Positions 18,667 to 27,385 of a stretch of DNA of 64,000 nucleotides are shown here, piece by piece. Where the stretch lies: the NCBI GenBank assembly GCA_910584385.1, contig CAJUAK010000004.1, positions 67,747 through 131,746 of the forward strand, given 5' to 3'. The translations under genes and the position numbers were made by a program. Position 1 is the first letter of the stretch. Every line of letters starts with the position of its first letter. The stretch comes from an uncultured Alphaproteobacteria bacterium. GTDB lineage: Bacteria; Pseudomonadota; Alphaproteobacteria; RF32; CAG-239. The notes beneath the pieces are model-generated. The model did no database searches. It saw only the letters and a list, made by a program, of their open reading frames with translations, and was not told where the DNA came from.

Positions 18667-20040
18667 ATGACTGTAAAACTTGCGATTGTCGGTCGTCCGA
18701 ATGTCGGAAAATCCACATTGTTTAACCGCCTGGCCGGCAGAAAAATAGCCATTGTCCACGACAAGCCCGGCGTAACGAGAGACCGCCGCGAGGCTTCCGC
18801 CAAATTGCAGGATTTGGATTTGAAAATTGTCGATACGGCAGGTTTTGAAGTGGCAAAAGACAAAGCTGCGATTGAAAAGCGCATGTGGGAACAAACCCGC
18901 CGCGCGATAGAGGAAGCAGATGTCAGCATCTTTATGTTTGACGCCAGAAGCGGCCTTCATCCTTTTGATGAAGAATTTGCCAGGCTGCTTCGCGAGAGCG
19001 GAAAACCGGTTGTGCTTTTGGCAAACAAATGCGAAGGAAAAGCTCAGGAAGATTCGATTCACGAGGCCTATAAGCTTGGCTTGGGCGAACCGATTCCCTT
19101 TTCAGCCGAACACGGATTGGGATTGCTTGATTTGTATGAGGCGGTCAAACCTTATGATAAGGCAGATGAACCCGAAAAAAATGACTGCACGGAAGATGGA
19201 ACGGCAGATGATGAGGAATACCGCCGCCGCCCGCTGCAATTGGCAATTGTCGGCCGTCCGAATGTCGGAAAATCGACTTTAATGAATGCCCTTTTGCAAG
19301 ATGAACGGATGCTGACCGGCCCTGAAGCCGGAATTACCCGTGATGCGATAACAGTTTCCTGGGAATGGAAGGGGCGTAAGGTTAATCTTGTGGATACGGC
19401 GGGATTGCGCAAACAGGCAAGAGTTTCCGATTCTCTTGAAAAGATGTCTGCCGCCAGCACCAAACATGCCGCTTTTATGGCGCAGGTAGTTGTTTTGGTT
19501 TTGGATGCCGATGCTGTTTTAGAAAAGCAGGATTTAACGATTGCGCGGCAGGTTTTGGATGAAGGGCGCGCTTTAGTCATTGCAGTTAATAAATGGGATA
19601 TTGCTGACCGTAAGAGCACGCTTGAACAGCTGAACTATAAATTAAGGACTTCTCTGGCGCAGGCTGACGGCGTTCCGACCGTAACCATTTCTGCGCTTAA
19701 ACGCGAAGGGCTCGATAAGTTGATGTCTGCAGTGTTTAAGGTTTATGACCGCTGGAATTTGCGTATTCCGACAGCGCCGCTCAACCAATGGCTGGCAGAC
19801 ATGTTGGAAGCTTGCCCGCCGCCGCTTGGCAAGAACAACCGGCGCATTAAGCTGCGTTATATCACTCAGGCAAAGACGCGTCCGCCTTCATTTTACCTCT
19901 TTTCCAGCAACCCGGAAGGCTTGCCGGATGCATATCTGCGCTATTTGTCGAATAATTTGCGGCAAACCTTTGATTTGGGCGGCATCCCCTTAAGGATGAC
20001 GGTTCGTAAAACCGGCAATCCTTATGCGGATAAAAAGTAA
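18667..20040 (+). CDS. der: ribosome biogenesis GTPase Der (EngA)
   Basis: Essential double-GTPase (457 aa) needed for 50S subunit maturation. The first G domain has the P-loop GRPNVGKS (9-16), switch segment DKPGVTRDR, DTAGFE and an atypical G4 motif NKCEG. The second has GRPNVGKS (196-203), DTAGLRKQ and canonical NKWD (308-311). An acidic linker separates them, and a C-terminal KH-like domain follows (about 355-457, containing IKLRYITQAKTRPPSF). The N-terminal NKCE in place of NKxD is common in this family. It is the last gene of the yfgM-bamB-der set; the Bat operon follows after about 60 bases. Confidence 0.97.
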   Translation: MTVKLAIVGRPNVGKSTLFNRLAGRKIAIVHDKPGVTRDRREASAKLQDLDLKIVDTAGFEVAKDKAAIEKRMWEQTRRAIEEADVSIFMFDARSGLHPFDEEFARLLRESGKPVVLLANKCEGKAQEDSIHEAYKLGLGEPIPFSAEHGLGLLDLYEAVKPYDKADEPEKNDCTEDGTADDEEYRRRPLQLAIVGRPNVGKSTLMNALLQDERMLTGPEAGITRDAITVSWEWKGRKVNLVDTAGLRKQARVSDSLEKMSAASTKHAAFMAQVVVLVLDADAVLEKQDLTIARQVLDEGRALVIAVNKWDIADRKSTLEQLNYKLRTSLAQADGVPTVTISALKREGLDKLMSAVFKVYDRWNLRIPTAPLNQWLADMLEACPPPLGKNNRRIKLRYITQAKTRPPSFYLFSSNPEGLPDAYLRYLSNNLRQTFDLGGIPLRMTVRKTGNPYADKK

Positions 20041-20104
20041 GACATTACTTGATATTTTGCTTTCATTTCACTACATTTATATGGAAGATTAAATGAGGAT
20101 GAAC

Positions 20105-20557
20105 ATGGAAGATAACTTGCCCGAATTGCGGGATATTCATTTGCCGGACGGTGTATCAGCCTGGCCGCCAGCTTATGGTTGGTGGGTGGTTTTGCTTGGA
20201 ATAATCCTGTTGGTTTTGGCTGTTCAAACATTTTTATTTATTTACCGGCGCAGCAAGAAGCGTTATGCATTAAAAATATTAGAAAGCCTTTCTGCGGAAA
20301 ATGCGGTTAACGCGGCTCGGGAAGCATCTGAAACATTGCGCCGCATATGCGTCTACAAATATAAAGAAGCCGTTGCGTTGAGCGGGCGCGAATGGGTTGA
20401 TTTTCTAAATAGCCACAGCAACAAAAAATTAGAAGGGAAAAGCGCCGCTTTATTAATGGATGCACCTTATATGCCGGAAGCTTCCAAAGCTTATTCTGCG
20501 GATGATCTAAAAGGGCTTATGGACTTTTGCCGCCATTGGATAGGAGAAAATTTATGA
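20105..20557 (+). CDS. DUF4381 protein of the Bat operon
   Basis: Small membrane protein (150 aa) of the DUF4381 type normally found just before the BatA/BatB von Willebrand factor A genes. It has the typical opening LPELRDIHLPDGVSAWPPAYGWW, one transmembrane helix (about 28-50) followed by a basic stretch (YRRSKKRY) and a cytosolic helical domain. GAGG at 20095-20098 favours this ATG; in-frame ATGs at 20093 and 20099 are possible alternatives. Its stop overlaps the next start (ATGA). It probably helps assemble the Bat complex in the inner membrane, but its exact job is unknown in the family. Confidence 0.88.
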   Translation: MEDNLPELRDIHLPDGVSAWPPAYGWWVVLLGIILLVLAVQTFLFIYRRSKKRYALKILESLSAENAVNAAREASETLRRICVYKYKEAVALSGREWVDFLNSHSNKKLEGKSAALLMDAPYMPEASKAYSADDLKGLMDFCRHWIGENL

Positions 20558-21552
20558 TTCGTTTTGCCTGTCCGGAAATGTTTTTGCTTATTCTGCTGCC
20601 ATTGCTGTTCCGCTATCTGGTGCCGGCGGCCAAAGGGCTTCACGGCGATGCCCTGCGTGTTCCGTTTCTGGCGGACATTCGTCGCATTTCCGTGGCATCT
20701 GGAGGCATATGGGGAATGTCATCGGCCAAAGGGCAAAATTTATGGAGGCTTTTCCCGATAATTTTGATTTGGCTTTTGCTGGCAGCGGCAGCTGCGCGCC
20801 CGCAGCTGCAAGGGGAACCGCAGCGCTTGAATAATCAGGGGCGGGATATTTTGCTGGTTGTTGACATATCGACTTCCATGCTGCAAAAAGATTTTGGCTA
20901 CCAAGGCGGAAGGCTGAGCCGGTTAAGCGCCGTAAAAGCCGTTATTAGCGATTTTATTCAAAAAAGGGCGGATGACCGGCTGGGGCTTATCTTATTCGGA
21001 ACGCGCGCTTATTTGCAGGCGCCGATAACCTATGATAAAAAATCAGTCGGCGAAATTTTATGGAATACGGACGCAGGAATGGCCGGCGACACGACGTCCA
21101 TCGGCGATGCCTTGGGCTTAGCATTGAAAACTTTAAAAGATTCTCCTGACCATGATAAAAAAGTGATTATTTTGTTGACGGACGGCGAAAATAATGACGG
21201 CAGCCTCTCCATGGCTCAAACAATGAAACTGGCAGAGGAAGAAGGAATAAAAATATATACGGTCGGTGTTGGCGCGCCAAATGCTTTTTTTACGTCTTTT
21301 TTTGGCGTTAAACTGGGGACCGGCCTGGATGAGGATTCATTAAAGCAGCTGGCGGCGGTTACCAAAGGGAACTATTTTCGAGCCGAGAACACCGGAGATT
21401 TGTTAAAAGTCTACCAAACGATTGATAAATTGGAAGCCCGGGCCGGCGATGAAAATTTTGTCGTAGAAATAACGGAATTGTATTATTGGCCGCTTTTGTT
21501 GGCTGCCTTATTGTCTATGGCTTTTGTTTATGTTTTGAAGAGGAGGGGCTGA
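20554..21552 (+). CDS. batA: BatA-type von Willebrand factor A membrane protein
   Basis: 332-aa inner-membrane protein with helices near residues 5-20 and 65-82, a VWA domain (about 95-290) and a C-terminal helix. The metal-ion-dependent adhesion site is intact: DISTS at 104-108, and TDGENND farther on. Bat (Bacteroides aerotolerance) proteins are envelope proteins linked to stress tolerance in several phyla. The start at 20554 has GGAG upstream and overlaps the preceding stop by ATGA; an earlier in-frame ATG at 20527 is inside the previous gene. Its stop overlaps the next start by one base (TGATG). Confidence 0.92.
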   Translation: MIRFACPEMFLLILLPLLFRYLVPAAKGLHGDALRVPFLADIRRISVASGGIWGMSSAKGQNLWRLFPIILIWLLLAAAAARPQLQGEPQRLNNQGRDILLVVDISTSMLQKDFGYQGGRLSRLSAVKAVISDFIQKRADDRLGLILFGTRAYLQAPITYDKKSVGEILWNTDAGMAGDTTSIGDALGLALKTLKDSPDHDKKVIILLTDGENNDGSLSMAQTMKLAEEEGIKIYTVGVGAPNAFFTSFFGVKLGTGLDEDSLKQLAAVTKGNYFRAENTGDLLKVYQTIDKLEARAGDENFVVEITELYYWPLLLAALLSMAFVYVLKRRG

Positions 21553-23282
21553 TGGAAGCTTTTATGTCCGACTTTCATTTCCTGCGCCCGGTGCTGCTTT
21601 TATTGCTGCTCTTGCCGTTATTTTTATATTGGAAATATTATAAGCAGGCGCAAAACCTTTCTTCATGGCGGGATGTTTGTGATGCGCCGCTTTTGGAATT
21701 TCTTCTGGTCAAAGGTTCGTCATACCAGCGCCGGCTGATTGCAAATTTGGCTCTGGCGGGAGTGTGTGCTGCCATTATCGGGGCTGCCGGACCGAGTTGG
21801 CAAAAAAAAGAAATCCCGTCCTTAAGCCCGGAAAATCCGTTGATGATTTTGTTAAATGTTTCCTCGGACATGCGCGACAGCGACTTAACGCCCAACCGTC
21901 TGGAAAGAGCAAAATATAAAATCCGCGATTTATTATCCGAATTGCATTCTGTACAGGCCGGTCTGGTCGTTTATTCCTCCGAGCCTTTTCTGGTAACGCC
22001 GTTAACGGAGGACGGAGAGCTCATCAGCAACCTTTTGCCGGAGATAAATTTTGATATTATGCCCGTGAACGGCAACCGCCTGGATAAAGCGCTGGCTTAT
22101 GCGGCAGAAAAACTTTCCGGCAGCGGTTATAAGCAGGGGCATATTTTGGTTTTTGCCCCAGATGGCGGCAATGAATTTCAACAAGCGCTGAAAACTGCCG
22201 AAGATGTGAGAAAACAAGGATACCAGGTGGATGTTGAAGTAACGGCGCGCGGAGATATCCGCCAAATGGAGATATTGGCGCAAAAAGGCGGCGGAAAGGC
22301 TGTTTCCTTAAGCGCCGGCGACAGCGATATCAAATTTTGGGCGAAAATGCTGAGCCAAGCGGATGGAGATTTGAAAGAAGGGAAAAATGCCAGGCAGATA
22401 TGGCTTGACAGCGGTTACGGATTGACTTTTATATGTTTGGCCTGCACTTTATATTTTTTCCGCAGGGGCGTTTTGGCCGTTTTGTTTTTGTGCCTTTTAA
22501 GCCAGCCTGCGGCCGCCGGTTTTTTCCGCAACGCAGACCAAGAAGGGCTGCACCTTTTTAAGCAGGGAGATTATCAGGATGCTGCAAAAGAATTTCAGGA
22601 CAGCCGCTGGAAAGGCGCCAGTTATTATAAATCCGGAAATTACGAACAGGCGCTAAATGCTTTTTCGGCAGGAAACAGCGATGCAACAGCGCTTTACAAT
22701 CAGGGAAATGCGCTGGCTAAGGGCGGAAAAATCGAAGAAGCGATTAAAAAATATGAAGAAGTTTTAGAACAAATGCCCAATCATGAAGACGCCAAATTTA
22801 ATTTGGAATATCTGAAACGCCAGCAACAGCAGCAACAACAAAACAATTCCGGCAATGGCGAAAATCAAGATAACCAAGAGCAAAACCAAAGCCAGTCCGC
22901 AGCGGATTCACAGCAAAACAAAAATGATAATCAGGAGAATGAAAGCCCGGAGAATCAGAGCAGCCCGCAGGAAAGCAGCGGTGAGCAGGAAGCAGAAGAC
23001 AAGCAAAATGACGGGCAGGAACAAGCCGGAGAGGAAAAAGAAAAATCCAATGGCGAAAACAACCGGCAGCAATTGCCGCCCCAAGAAAGCCAGCCTAAAG
23101 AAGATACCGGAGAAGATGAACAAAACGCGGGAAGCTCCTTGCAAAACGGCGAAGACGAGCCTAAATATGATGAAGAAGCCCAGGCACGCGCCCAACAATA
23201 CAGGGATATTCCCGAAGACGCCGGCGGTTTGTTGAAGGCATTTATTCGTAAGGAATATCAAGCAAGAAGGTCAAATCCATGA
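21552..23282 (+). CDS. BatB-BatC fusion: VWA domain plus TPR and Q/N/E-rich tail
   Basis: 576-aa protein joining what are often two genes. Residues 1-300 are BatB-like: two N-terminal helices and a VWA domain. The metal site is degenerate, reading NVSSD at 102-106 where DxSxS is expected. After a helix near 295-320 comes a BatC-like section with TPR units (YYKSGNYEQALNAFSAGN and ALAKGGKIEEAIKKYEE), a run of seven glutamines, then about 120 residues rich in Q, N, E and S, and the conserved Bat ending (DIPEDAGGLLKAFIRKEYQ). The start at 21552 follows AGGAGG and overlaps the batA stop. The 3' end overlaps batD by four bases. Confidence 0.9.
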   Translation: MEAFMSDFHFLRPVLLLLLLLPLFLYWKYYKQAQNLSSWRDVCDAPLLEFLLVKGSSYQRRLIANLALAGVCAAIIGAAGPSWQKKEIPSLSPENPLMILLNVSSDMRDSDLTPNRLERAKYKIRDLLSELHSVQAGLVVYSSEPFLVTPLTEDGELISNLLPEINFDIMPVNGNRLDKALAYAAEKLSGSGYKQGHILVFAPDGGNEFQQALKTAEDVRKQGYQVDVEVTARGDIRQMEILAQKGGGKAVSLSAGDSDIKFWAKMLSQADGDLKEGKNARQIWLDSGYGLTFICLACTLYFFRRGVLAVLFLCLLSQPAAAGFFRNADQEGLHLFKQGDYQDAAKEFQDSRWKGASYYKSGNYEQALNAFSAGNSDATALYNQGNALAKGGKIEEAIKKYEEVLEQMPNHEDAKFNLEYLKRQQQQQQQNNSGNGENQDNQEQNQSQSAADSQQNKNDNQENESPENQSSPQESSGEQEAEDKQNDGQEQAGEEKEKSNGENNRQQLPPQESQPKEDTGEDEQNAGSSLQNGEDEPKYDEEAQARAQQYRDIPEDAGGLLKAFIRKEYQARRSNP

Positions 23283-25051
23283 TAAAAAAAATCATTTTTG
23301 CATTCGTTTGTTTGTTTAGCATAGAAGCTGCGGCGGCAGAATTTACGGCGCGTTTGAACCGCAACCCCGTGCCACAGGGGGAAACGGTTGTCTTAACGCT
23401 GGAATATGATGATAAAACTTCCGAAACGCCGGATTTGAACGTTTTGGAAAAAGATTTTGATATCTTTTCGGTCAGCAATTCCTTTCGCAGCAATTTTGTA
23501 AACGGCCAAATGTCAAATTCGCTGCAATGGACTTTGGTTTTAATGCCAAAATCCAATGGAAAAATAATAATCCCCTCCGTCAGCTTAGGCGCTTCTGCAA
23601 CAAAGCCGCTGGAGCTTGAAGTCGTTCCGGCGGATATGGCGGAAAAAGCCGCTTCCCGGCAAAGTGCGCCAGCAGCAGAAGTTTCCCGTCCCAAATATGG
23701 CATAAAGGGCGTTTTGGAAAATTACAGCCCTTATGTGCAACAACAGGTGAATTATCAGCTCAAAATTTATGACAGCGGCGGCTTACAGGGCAAAGAACCA
23801 TACCTCTTGGCCGATGATAATGACTGGATTGTCAAAAGTTTAGGCCAGCCGCAGGTCGAAACAAAAAACATTGATGGCAGGAATTTGCGGGAGATAACTT
23901 TTAATTATGCGCTTTTCCCGCAAAAAAGCGGAAAATTAAAACTGCCGCGATTTAAATTTGAAGGATTTTACCTGTCAAAATCATCCCGCCGCGCGGTTGA
24001 CCCTTTTGCCGATATGTTTGGGCAGGATTTAATGCTGACGGGCTTTGGTTTGTCCGACATGTTTGCCGTACGCAATCCGGTCGTTTTGATAACGGATGAA
24101 GCTGAAATCGAGGTCCTTCCGATTCCGGAACAAAGCCGGGGCAAATGGTGGCTCCCGGCAGAACAAGCCAGCCTGCTTGCGTCTTTTGAAGATAAAAATC
24201 CGCGCTTTAAAGCCGGAGAGGCGTTTACCAGAACCATATTTTTGAAAGCGGTCGGCGTTTTGGACAAACAGCTTCCCGAGATAAACTTCCCTCAAATCCC
24301 GGGAATGAAACAATATCCTGAAAAGCCGCAATTGCAAACCCGTTCAGAAAATGGAAAAATCATATCCGTCTCAAAAATAAATAATGTTTATATCCCGAGC
24401 CGCGCCGGAAAAATAACGCTCCCCGGCTTGGCGGTGGAATGGTTTAACGTAAACACCGGAAAAGCAGAGCAAGTAACGCTTCCGCCGCAGACGATAACCG
24501 TTGAGGAAAGCTCTTTTGCAGAAGAAACGCCGCCTGTTTCCAATGAAGAGCCGGCGCCCCGGGAAAGCCTGACAACCGGGGACTTGGCGGAAAATACCGC
24601 TTTGCGGGAAAATATTTCCGCATGGACAACCGCCGAAATCAGCCTGGCGCTTGCCGGGGCTTTTTTGTTGGGAATTATTCTCAGCCGCTTGTTGTTTCGG
24701 CTGAGCGGCAAAAACAATAAAGATTCAGCAAAGCGTTCACGGTCATCCTTGGCGGGAGATGTTTTGAAAGCTGCAAAAAATAATGATCTAAAGGAATTAA
24801 AAAACGCCTTGTTGCTTTGGGCCGCCCAGGCTTTTGCCCCTGCAAAAGTTACTAACCTGCAGGATGTAATTTCTTTGACAGGCAATCAGAATTTTGCTAG
24901 AGAGATAGAAAAATTAAACACGGCGCTTTATGGGGCGAAAAAGGAAAATTGGGATTCTTCCGAATTTATGCAAGCTTTTCGCCAAGCGGAAAAAACGCCG
25001 GCAAAAGGAAAAAAAACAAGTGCGATTTTGCCGGATTTATATGAAGACTAG
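23279..25051 (+). CDS. batD: BatD-like oxygen tolerance protein
   Basis: 590-aa envelope protein. It has a cleavable signal peptide (ending about AAAA at 20), a large periplasmic part made of beta-sandwich domains beginning FTARLNRNPVPQGETVVLTLEY, which is the typical BatD opening, one transmembrane helix (about 455-478) and a cytosolic helical tail of ~110 residues. It closes the operon DUF4381-batA-batBC-batD, with start and stop overlapping the neighbour (ATGA). BatD is thought to work with the VWA proteins in the periplasm; the molecular role is unsettled. Confidence 0.9.
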   Translation: MIKKIIFAFVCLFSIEAAAAEFTARLNRNPVPQGETVVLTLEYDDKTSETPDLNVLEKDFDIFSVSNSFRSNFVNGQMSNSLQWTLVLMPKSNGKIIIPSVSLGASATKPLELEVVPADMAEKAASRQSAPAAEVSRPKYGIKGVLENYSPYVQQQVNYQLKIYDSGGLQGKEPYLLADDNDWIVKSLGQPQVETKNIDGRNLREITFNYALFPQKSGKLKLPRFKFEGFYLSKSSRRAVDPFADMFGQDLMLTGFGLSDMFAVRNPVVLITDEAEIEVLPIPEQSRGKWWLPAEQASLLASFEDKNPRFKAGEAFTRTIFLKAVGVLDKQLPEINFPQIPGMKQYPEKPQLQTRSENGKIISVSKINNVYIPSRAGKITLPGLAVEWFNVNTGKAEQVTLPPQTITVEESSFAEETPPVSNEEPAPRESLTTGDLAENTALRENISAWTTAEISLALAGAFLLGIILSRLLFRLSGKNNKDSAKRSRSSLAGDVLKAAKNNDLKELKNALLLWAAQAFAPAKVTNLQDVISLTGNQNFAREIEKLNTALYGAKKENWDSSEFMQAFRQAEKTPAKGKKTSAILPDLYED

Positions 25052-25060
25052 GATAAGAAG

Positions 25061-25918
25061 ATGAAACAATATATTGAGCTAAGCCCCCGGTTTTATCCCG
25101 GAGATGATAAAACGCCCCAATGGGCTGTTGACGGGGAAACCGTCAGCAAGGCAATTGCAGAGGGAAATATTCCGCAAATTGTTTTACCGGGGTTTGATGA
25201 AAATGCAAAATCGCCGGTCGTTGCGGTCATTTTGGCTCAAGAGCCGACACCTGAAAAGCCCCAAAATGATTACTGCATCCATCCTGATTATGTCAATGCG
25301 TTGCAGAGCCTGAATATGCGCCTGGTCATGATTGCTTATGATAAAATCAACGAGCAGCTCAGACAGGCGGCGCCGAAAGGCATTTTTTTAATCGGCGGCG
25401 CGTTTAATTCGCCTGCCGACTGGTATGAAGAACGCCCGGAAGAAGATGTTGACAAACGCGGCAAGGCTTACTTAAAGATTATCGCCTATGCCAAAAAACA
25501 TAAACTGCCGACTTTAGGCATTTGCGCAGGGCACCAAATGATTGCCGGTTCCGAAGGGGCAAAGCTGATGAAAGGGATTAACAACGGCCTGCCGGCAGAT
25601 AAAAGCCACAAACAACCGGCTTACCAGATTGCCCACCAAGTGCATATTGAGCCGGACAGCCGTTTATATAAAATTATCGGTAAAGAAAAAATTGCGACAA
25701 ATTCATCTCACACTGAAGCGCTCATCGGGCATCAGATGGGAAAATGCACAATTTCTGCCCGGGCTGAAGACGGCATTATTGAAGCAATGGAATTAAAACA
25801 TCCATGGAACAGTTTTGTTTTGGGTGTGCAATGGCATCCGGAACGGCTGCTGAGGCTTGGAGATGAAAACTCTCTTAAAATTTTTAAGGCTTTTGTGGAA
25901 GCCGTTAAGGAACAGTAA
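25061..25918 (+). CDS. class I glutamine amidotransferase-like gamma-glutamyl hydrolase (peptidase C26)
   Basis: 285-aa cytosolic hydrolase of the PuuD-like C26 family, enzymes that cut gamma-glutamyl amide bonds. The nucleophile is C155 in LGICAGHQMIAG, and the catalytic His-Glu pair is H259-x-E261 in GVQWHPERL. There is no synthetase or transferase partner domain, so it is a stand-alone hydrolase. It overlaps the next gene (VanX-type dipeptidase) by one base, and a patatin follows, so three hydrolases share a unit. The substrate is not determined by the sequence; the neighbouring dipeptidase makes a peptide or peptidoglycan fragment possible. Confidence 0.9.
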   Translation: MKQYIELSPRFYPGDDKTPQWAVDGETVSKAIAEGNIPQIVLPGFDENAKSPVVAVILAQEPTPEKPQNDYCIHPDYVNALQSLNMRLVMIAYDKINEQLRQAAPKGIFLIGGAFNSPADWYEERPEEDVDKRGKAYLKIIAYAKKHKLPTLGICAGHQMIAGSEGAKLMKGINNGLPADKSHKQPAYQIAHQVHIEPDSRLYKIIGKEKIATNSSHTEALIGHQMGKCTISARAEDGIIEAMELKHPWNSFVLGVQWHPERLLRLGDENSLKIFKAFVEAVKEQ

Positions 25919-26538
25919 TGCTGAATAAAAATCTGATAGAAGTTAAGAATCAAAAGCCATTTATTATAGAAATGATGTATGCTTTTCCGCAAAATATAAG
26001 CGGTCTGCCTGTGTATGAGCAAGTGGGGTTCGGCAACCGGGCTTTTCTTCATAAAGACATGTGGGAAAAACTGCAGCGGCTGATTCCGCTTTTGGAAAAA
26101 AATAATCTGCGGCTTAAAATAAAAGACGCTTACCGTCCGCCGCTTGCCCATATGCTGCTTTTAAAAGCTGTTCCGGTTCCGGGTTTGTTTGCCGTTTCTC
26201 CGGAAGCGTCCCAGCATTGCCATGGAACGGCGGTTGACGTCATCCTTTGTGATGAAAACGGCAATGAATTGGAATTTCAAAGCCCTGTTGACTGTTATAC
26301 GCCTTACTTTGCGAAGGAGTTAAAGCAAGGGCGGGATGAAGAATATAAGGAATTCTTAAAATCTGCATGCCATGGCTATGCTGCAATATCGCCCGCAGCA
26401 AAAAAAAATAAAGAACAGCTGCGGCAAATGATGGAAAGCGTTGGTTTAGAGGTGCTGCCCCATGAATGGTGGCATTATAACCTGCCCGGCGGCAAAGGCG
26501 AAGCATATCCGTTAATAGATTTTCAAGAAAAGGAATGA
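25918..26538 (+). CDS. VanX/DdpX-type D-alanyl-D-alanine dipeptidase
   Basis: 206-aa zinc peptidase of family M15D, which hydrolyses D-Ala-D-Ala. Zinc ligands are H100 and D107 in SQHCHGTAVD and H186 in EWWHY; the catalytic base is E183, and the transition-state arginine is R73 in DAYRPP. No signal peptide is seen, so it acts in the cytosol, like DdpX and VanX. Without van regulatory genes nearby, a role in recycling D-Ala dipeptide from peptidoglycan is more likely than glycopeptide resistance. It overlaps the upstream C26 hydrolase (TAATG). Confidence 0.9.
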   Translation: MLNKNLIEVKNQKPFIIEMMYAFPQNISGLPVYEQVGFGNRAFLHKDMWEKLQRLIPLLEKNNLRLKIKDAYRPPLAHMLLLKAVPVPGLFAVSPEASQHCHGTAVDVILCDENGNELEFQSPVDCYTPYFAKELKQGRDEEYKEFLKSACHGYAAISPAAKKNKEQLRQMMESVGLEVLPHEWWHYNLPGGKGEAYPLIDFQEKE

Positions 26539-26539
26539 G

Positions 26540-27385
26540 ATGGCTTTAGGCATAGTTTGTGAAGGCGGCGCCAAACGCGGCATTTATACCGCCGGCGTAC
26601 TGGATGTGCTGTTGGAAAACGGGCTTTTGCCTGACGGCGTTATCGGCGTTTCTGCGGGAGCGATACATGGCTGTTCTTATGTTTCCGGGCAGGCGGGACG
26701 AAGCATCCGCTACAATATGCGCTATGGAAATGATTATCGTTTTATGAGTTTTAAATCCTGGCTGAAAACCGGAAATATCGTGGATACGGATTTTTGTTAT
26801 CGGGAATTGCCTGAAAAACTGGATGTCTTTGACAATGAGGCATTTATGAAGTCGGGCATAAAATTTTATGTAACTTGTTCTAATCTAGAAAGCGGCCGTC
26901 CGGAATACATCCTTTGCCAGGATTTATTTAGAGAAATAGATTATCTGCGGGCTTCGGCTTCCCTGCCGTTTTTCAGCCGGATTGTCAAAACGCCGAAAGG
27001 AAATTTTCTTGACGGCGGCATAACCGACAGCATTCCTTTGCAGGGTTTTCAAAATTTAGGCTATGATAAAAATCTGGTCATTTTAACCCGCCCGCAGGGA
27101 TACCGCAAAAAGCCCTCACTGATTGGAAAACTTTTAGCCCCAATCGTTTACCGGAAATATCCGAATTTTGTAAAAGCCATAGCCGAACGCTATAAAATGT
27201 ATAACCAAGAACAAGATTATGTTGCATCTGAAGAGCAAAAAGGGAAAACGCTTGTCTTGCGTCCCAGCCGTAAAATTAACATCGGAAAAATGGAACGGAA
27301 TTTAAATATCGTTCGGGAAATGTATGAACTCGGGCGTTCAGACGCTGTTTCCAGATTAGATGAAATCAGGCGTTTTTTTGCTTAA
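26540..27385 (+). CDS. patatin-like phospholipase
   Basis: 281-aa patatin-family lipid acyl hydrolase with the Ser-Asp dyad: oxyanion loop GGAKRG (9-14), nucleophile S38 in GVSAG and D158 in DGG. It resembles the YjjU-type bacterial patatins in size and in the CEGGAKRGIYTAGVLDVL opening. No signal peptide is present, so it acts in the cytosol or on the inner membrane face. AAGGAATGAG before the ATG is the ribosome binding site, one base past the dipeptidase stop, so it belongs to the same operon. Its 3' end overlaps the convergent ABC transporter gene by 20 bases. Confidence 0.92.
   Translation: MALGIVCEGGAKRGIYTAGVLDVLLENGLLPDGVIGVSAGAIHGCSYVSGQAGRSIRYNMRYGNDYRFMSFKSWLKTGNIVDTDFCYRELPEKLDVFDNEAFMKSGIKFYVTCSNLESGRPEYILCQDLFREIDYLRASASLPFFSRIVKTPKGNFLDGGITDSIPLQGFQNLGYDKNLVILTRPQGYRKKPSLIGKLLAPIVYRKYPNFVKAIAERYKMYNQEQDYVASEEQKGKTLVLRPSRKINIGKMERNLNIVREMYELGRSDAVSRLDEIRRFFA

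Noticed and set aside
22820..22845. CAG/CAA repeat as a genomic repeat element
   Set aside because: It simply encodes the polyglutamine start of the Q/N-rich Bat tail with mixed codons.
25918..26538. Glycopeptide resistance (vanX) role
   Set aside because: There is no vanH/vanA or vanRS nearby, and the host is a diderm; recycling of D-Ala-D-Ala is more likely.
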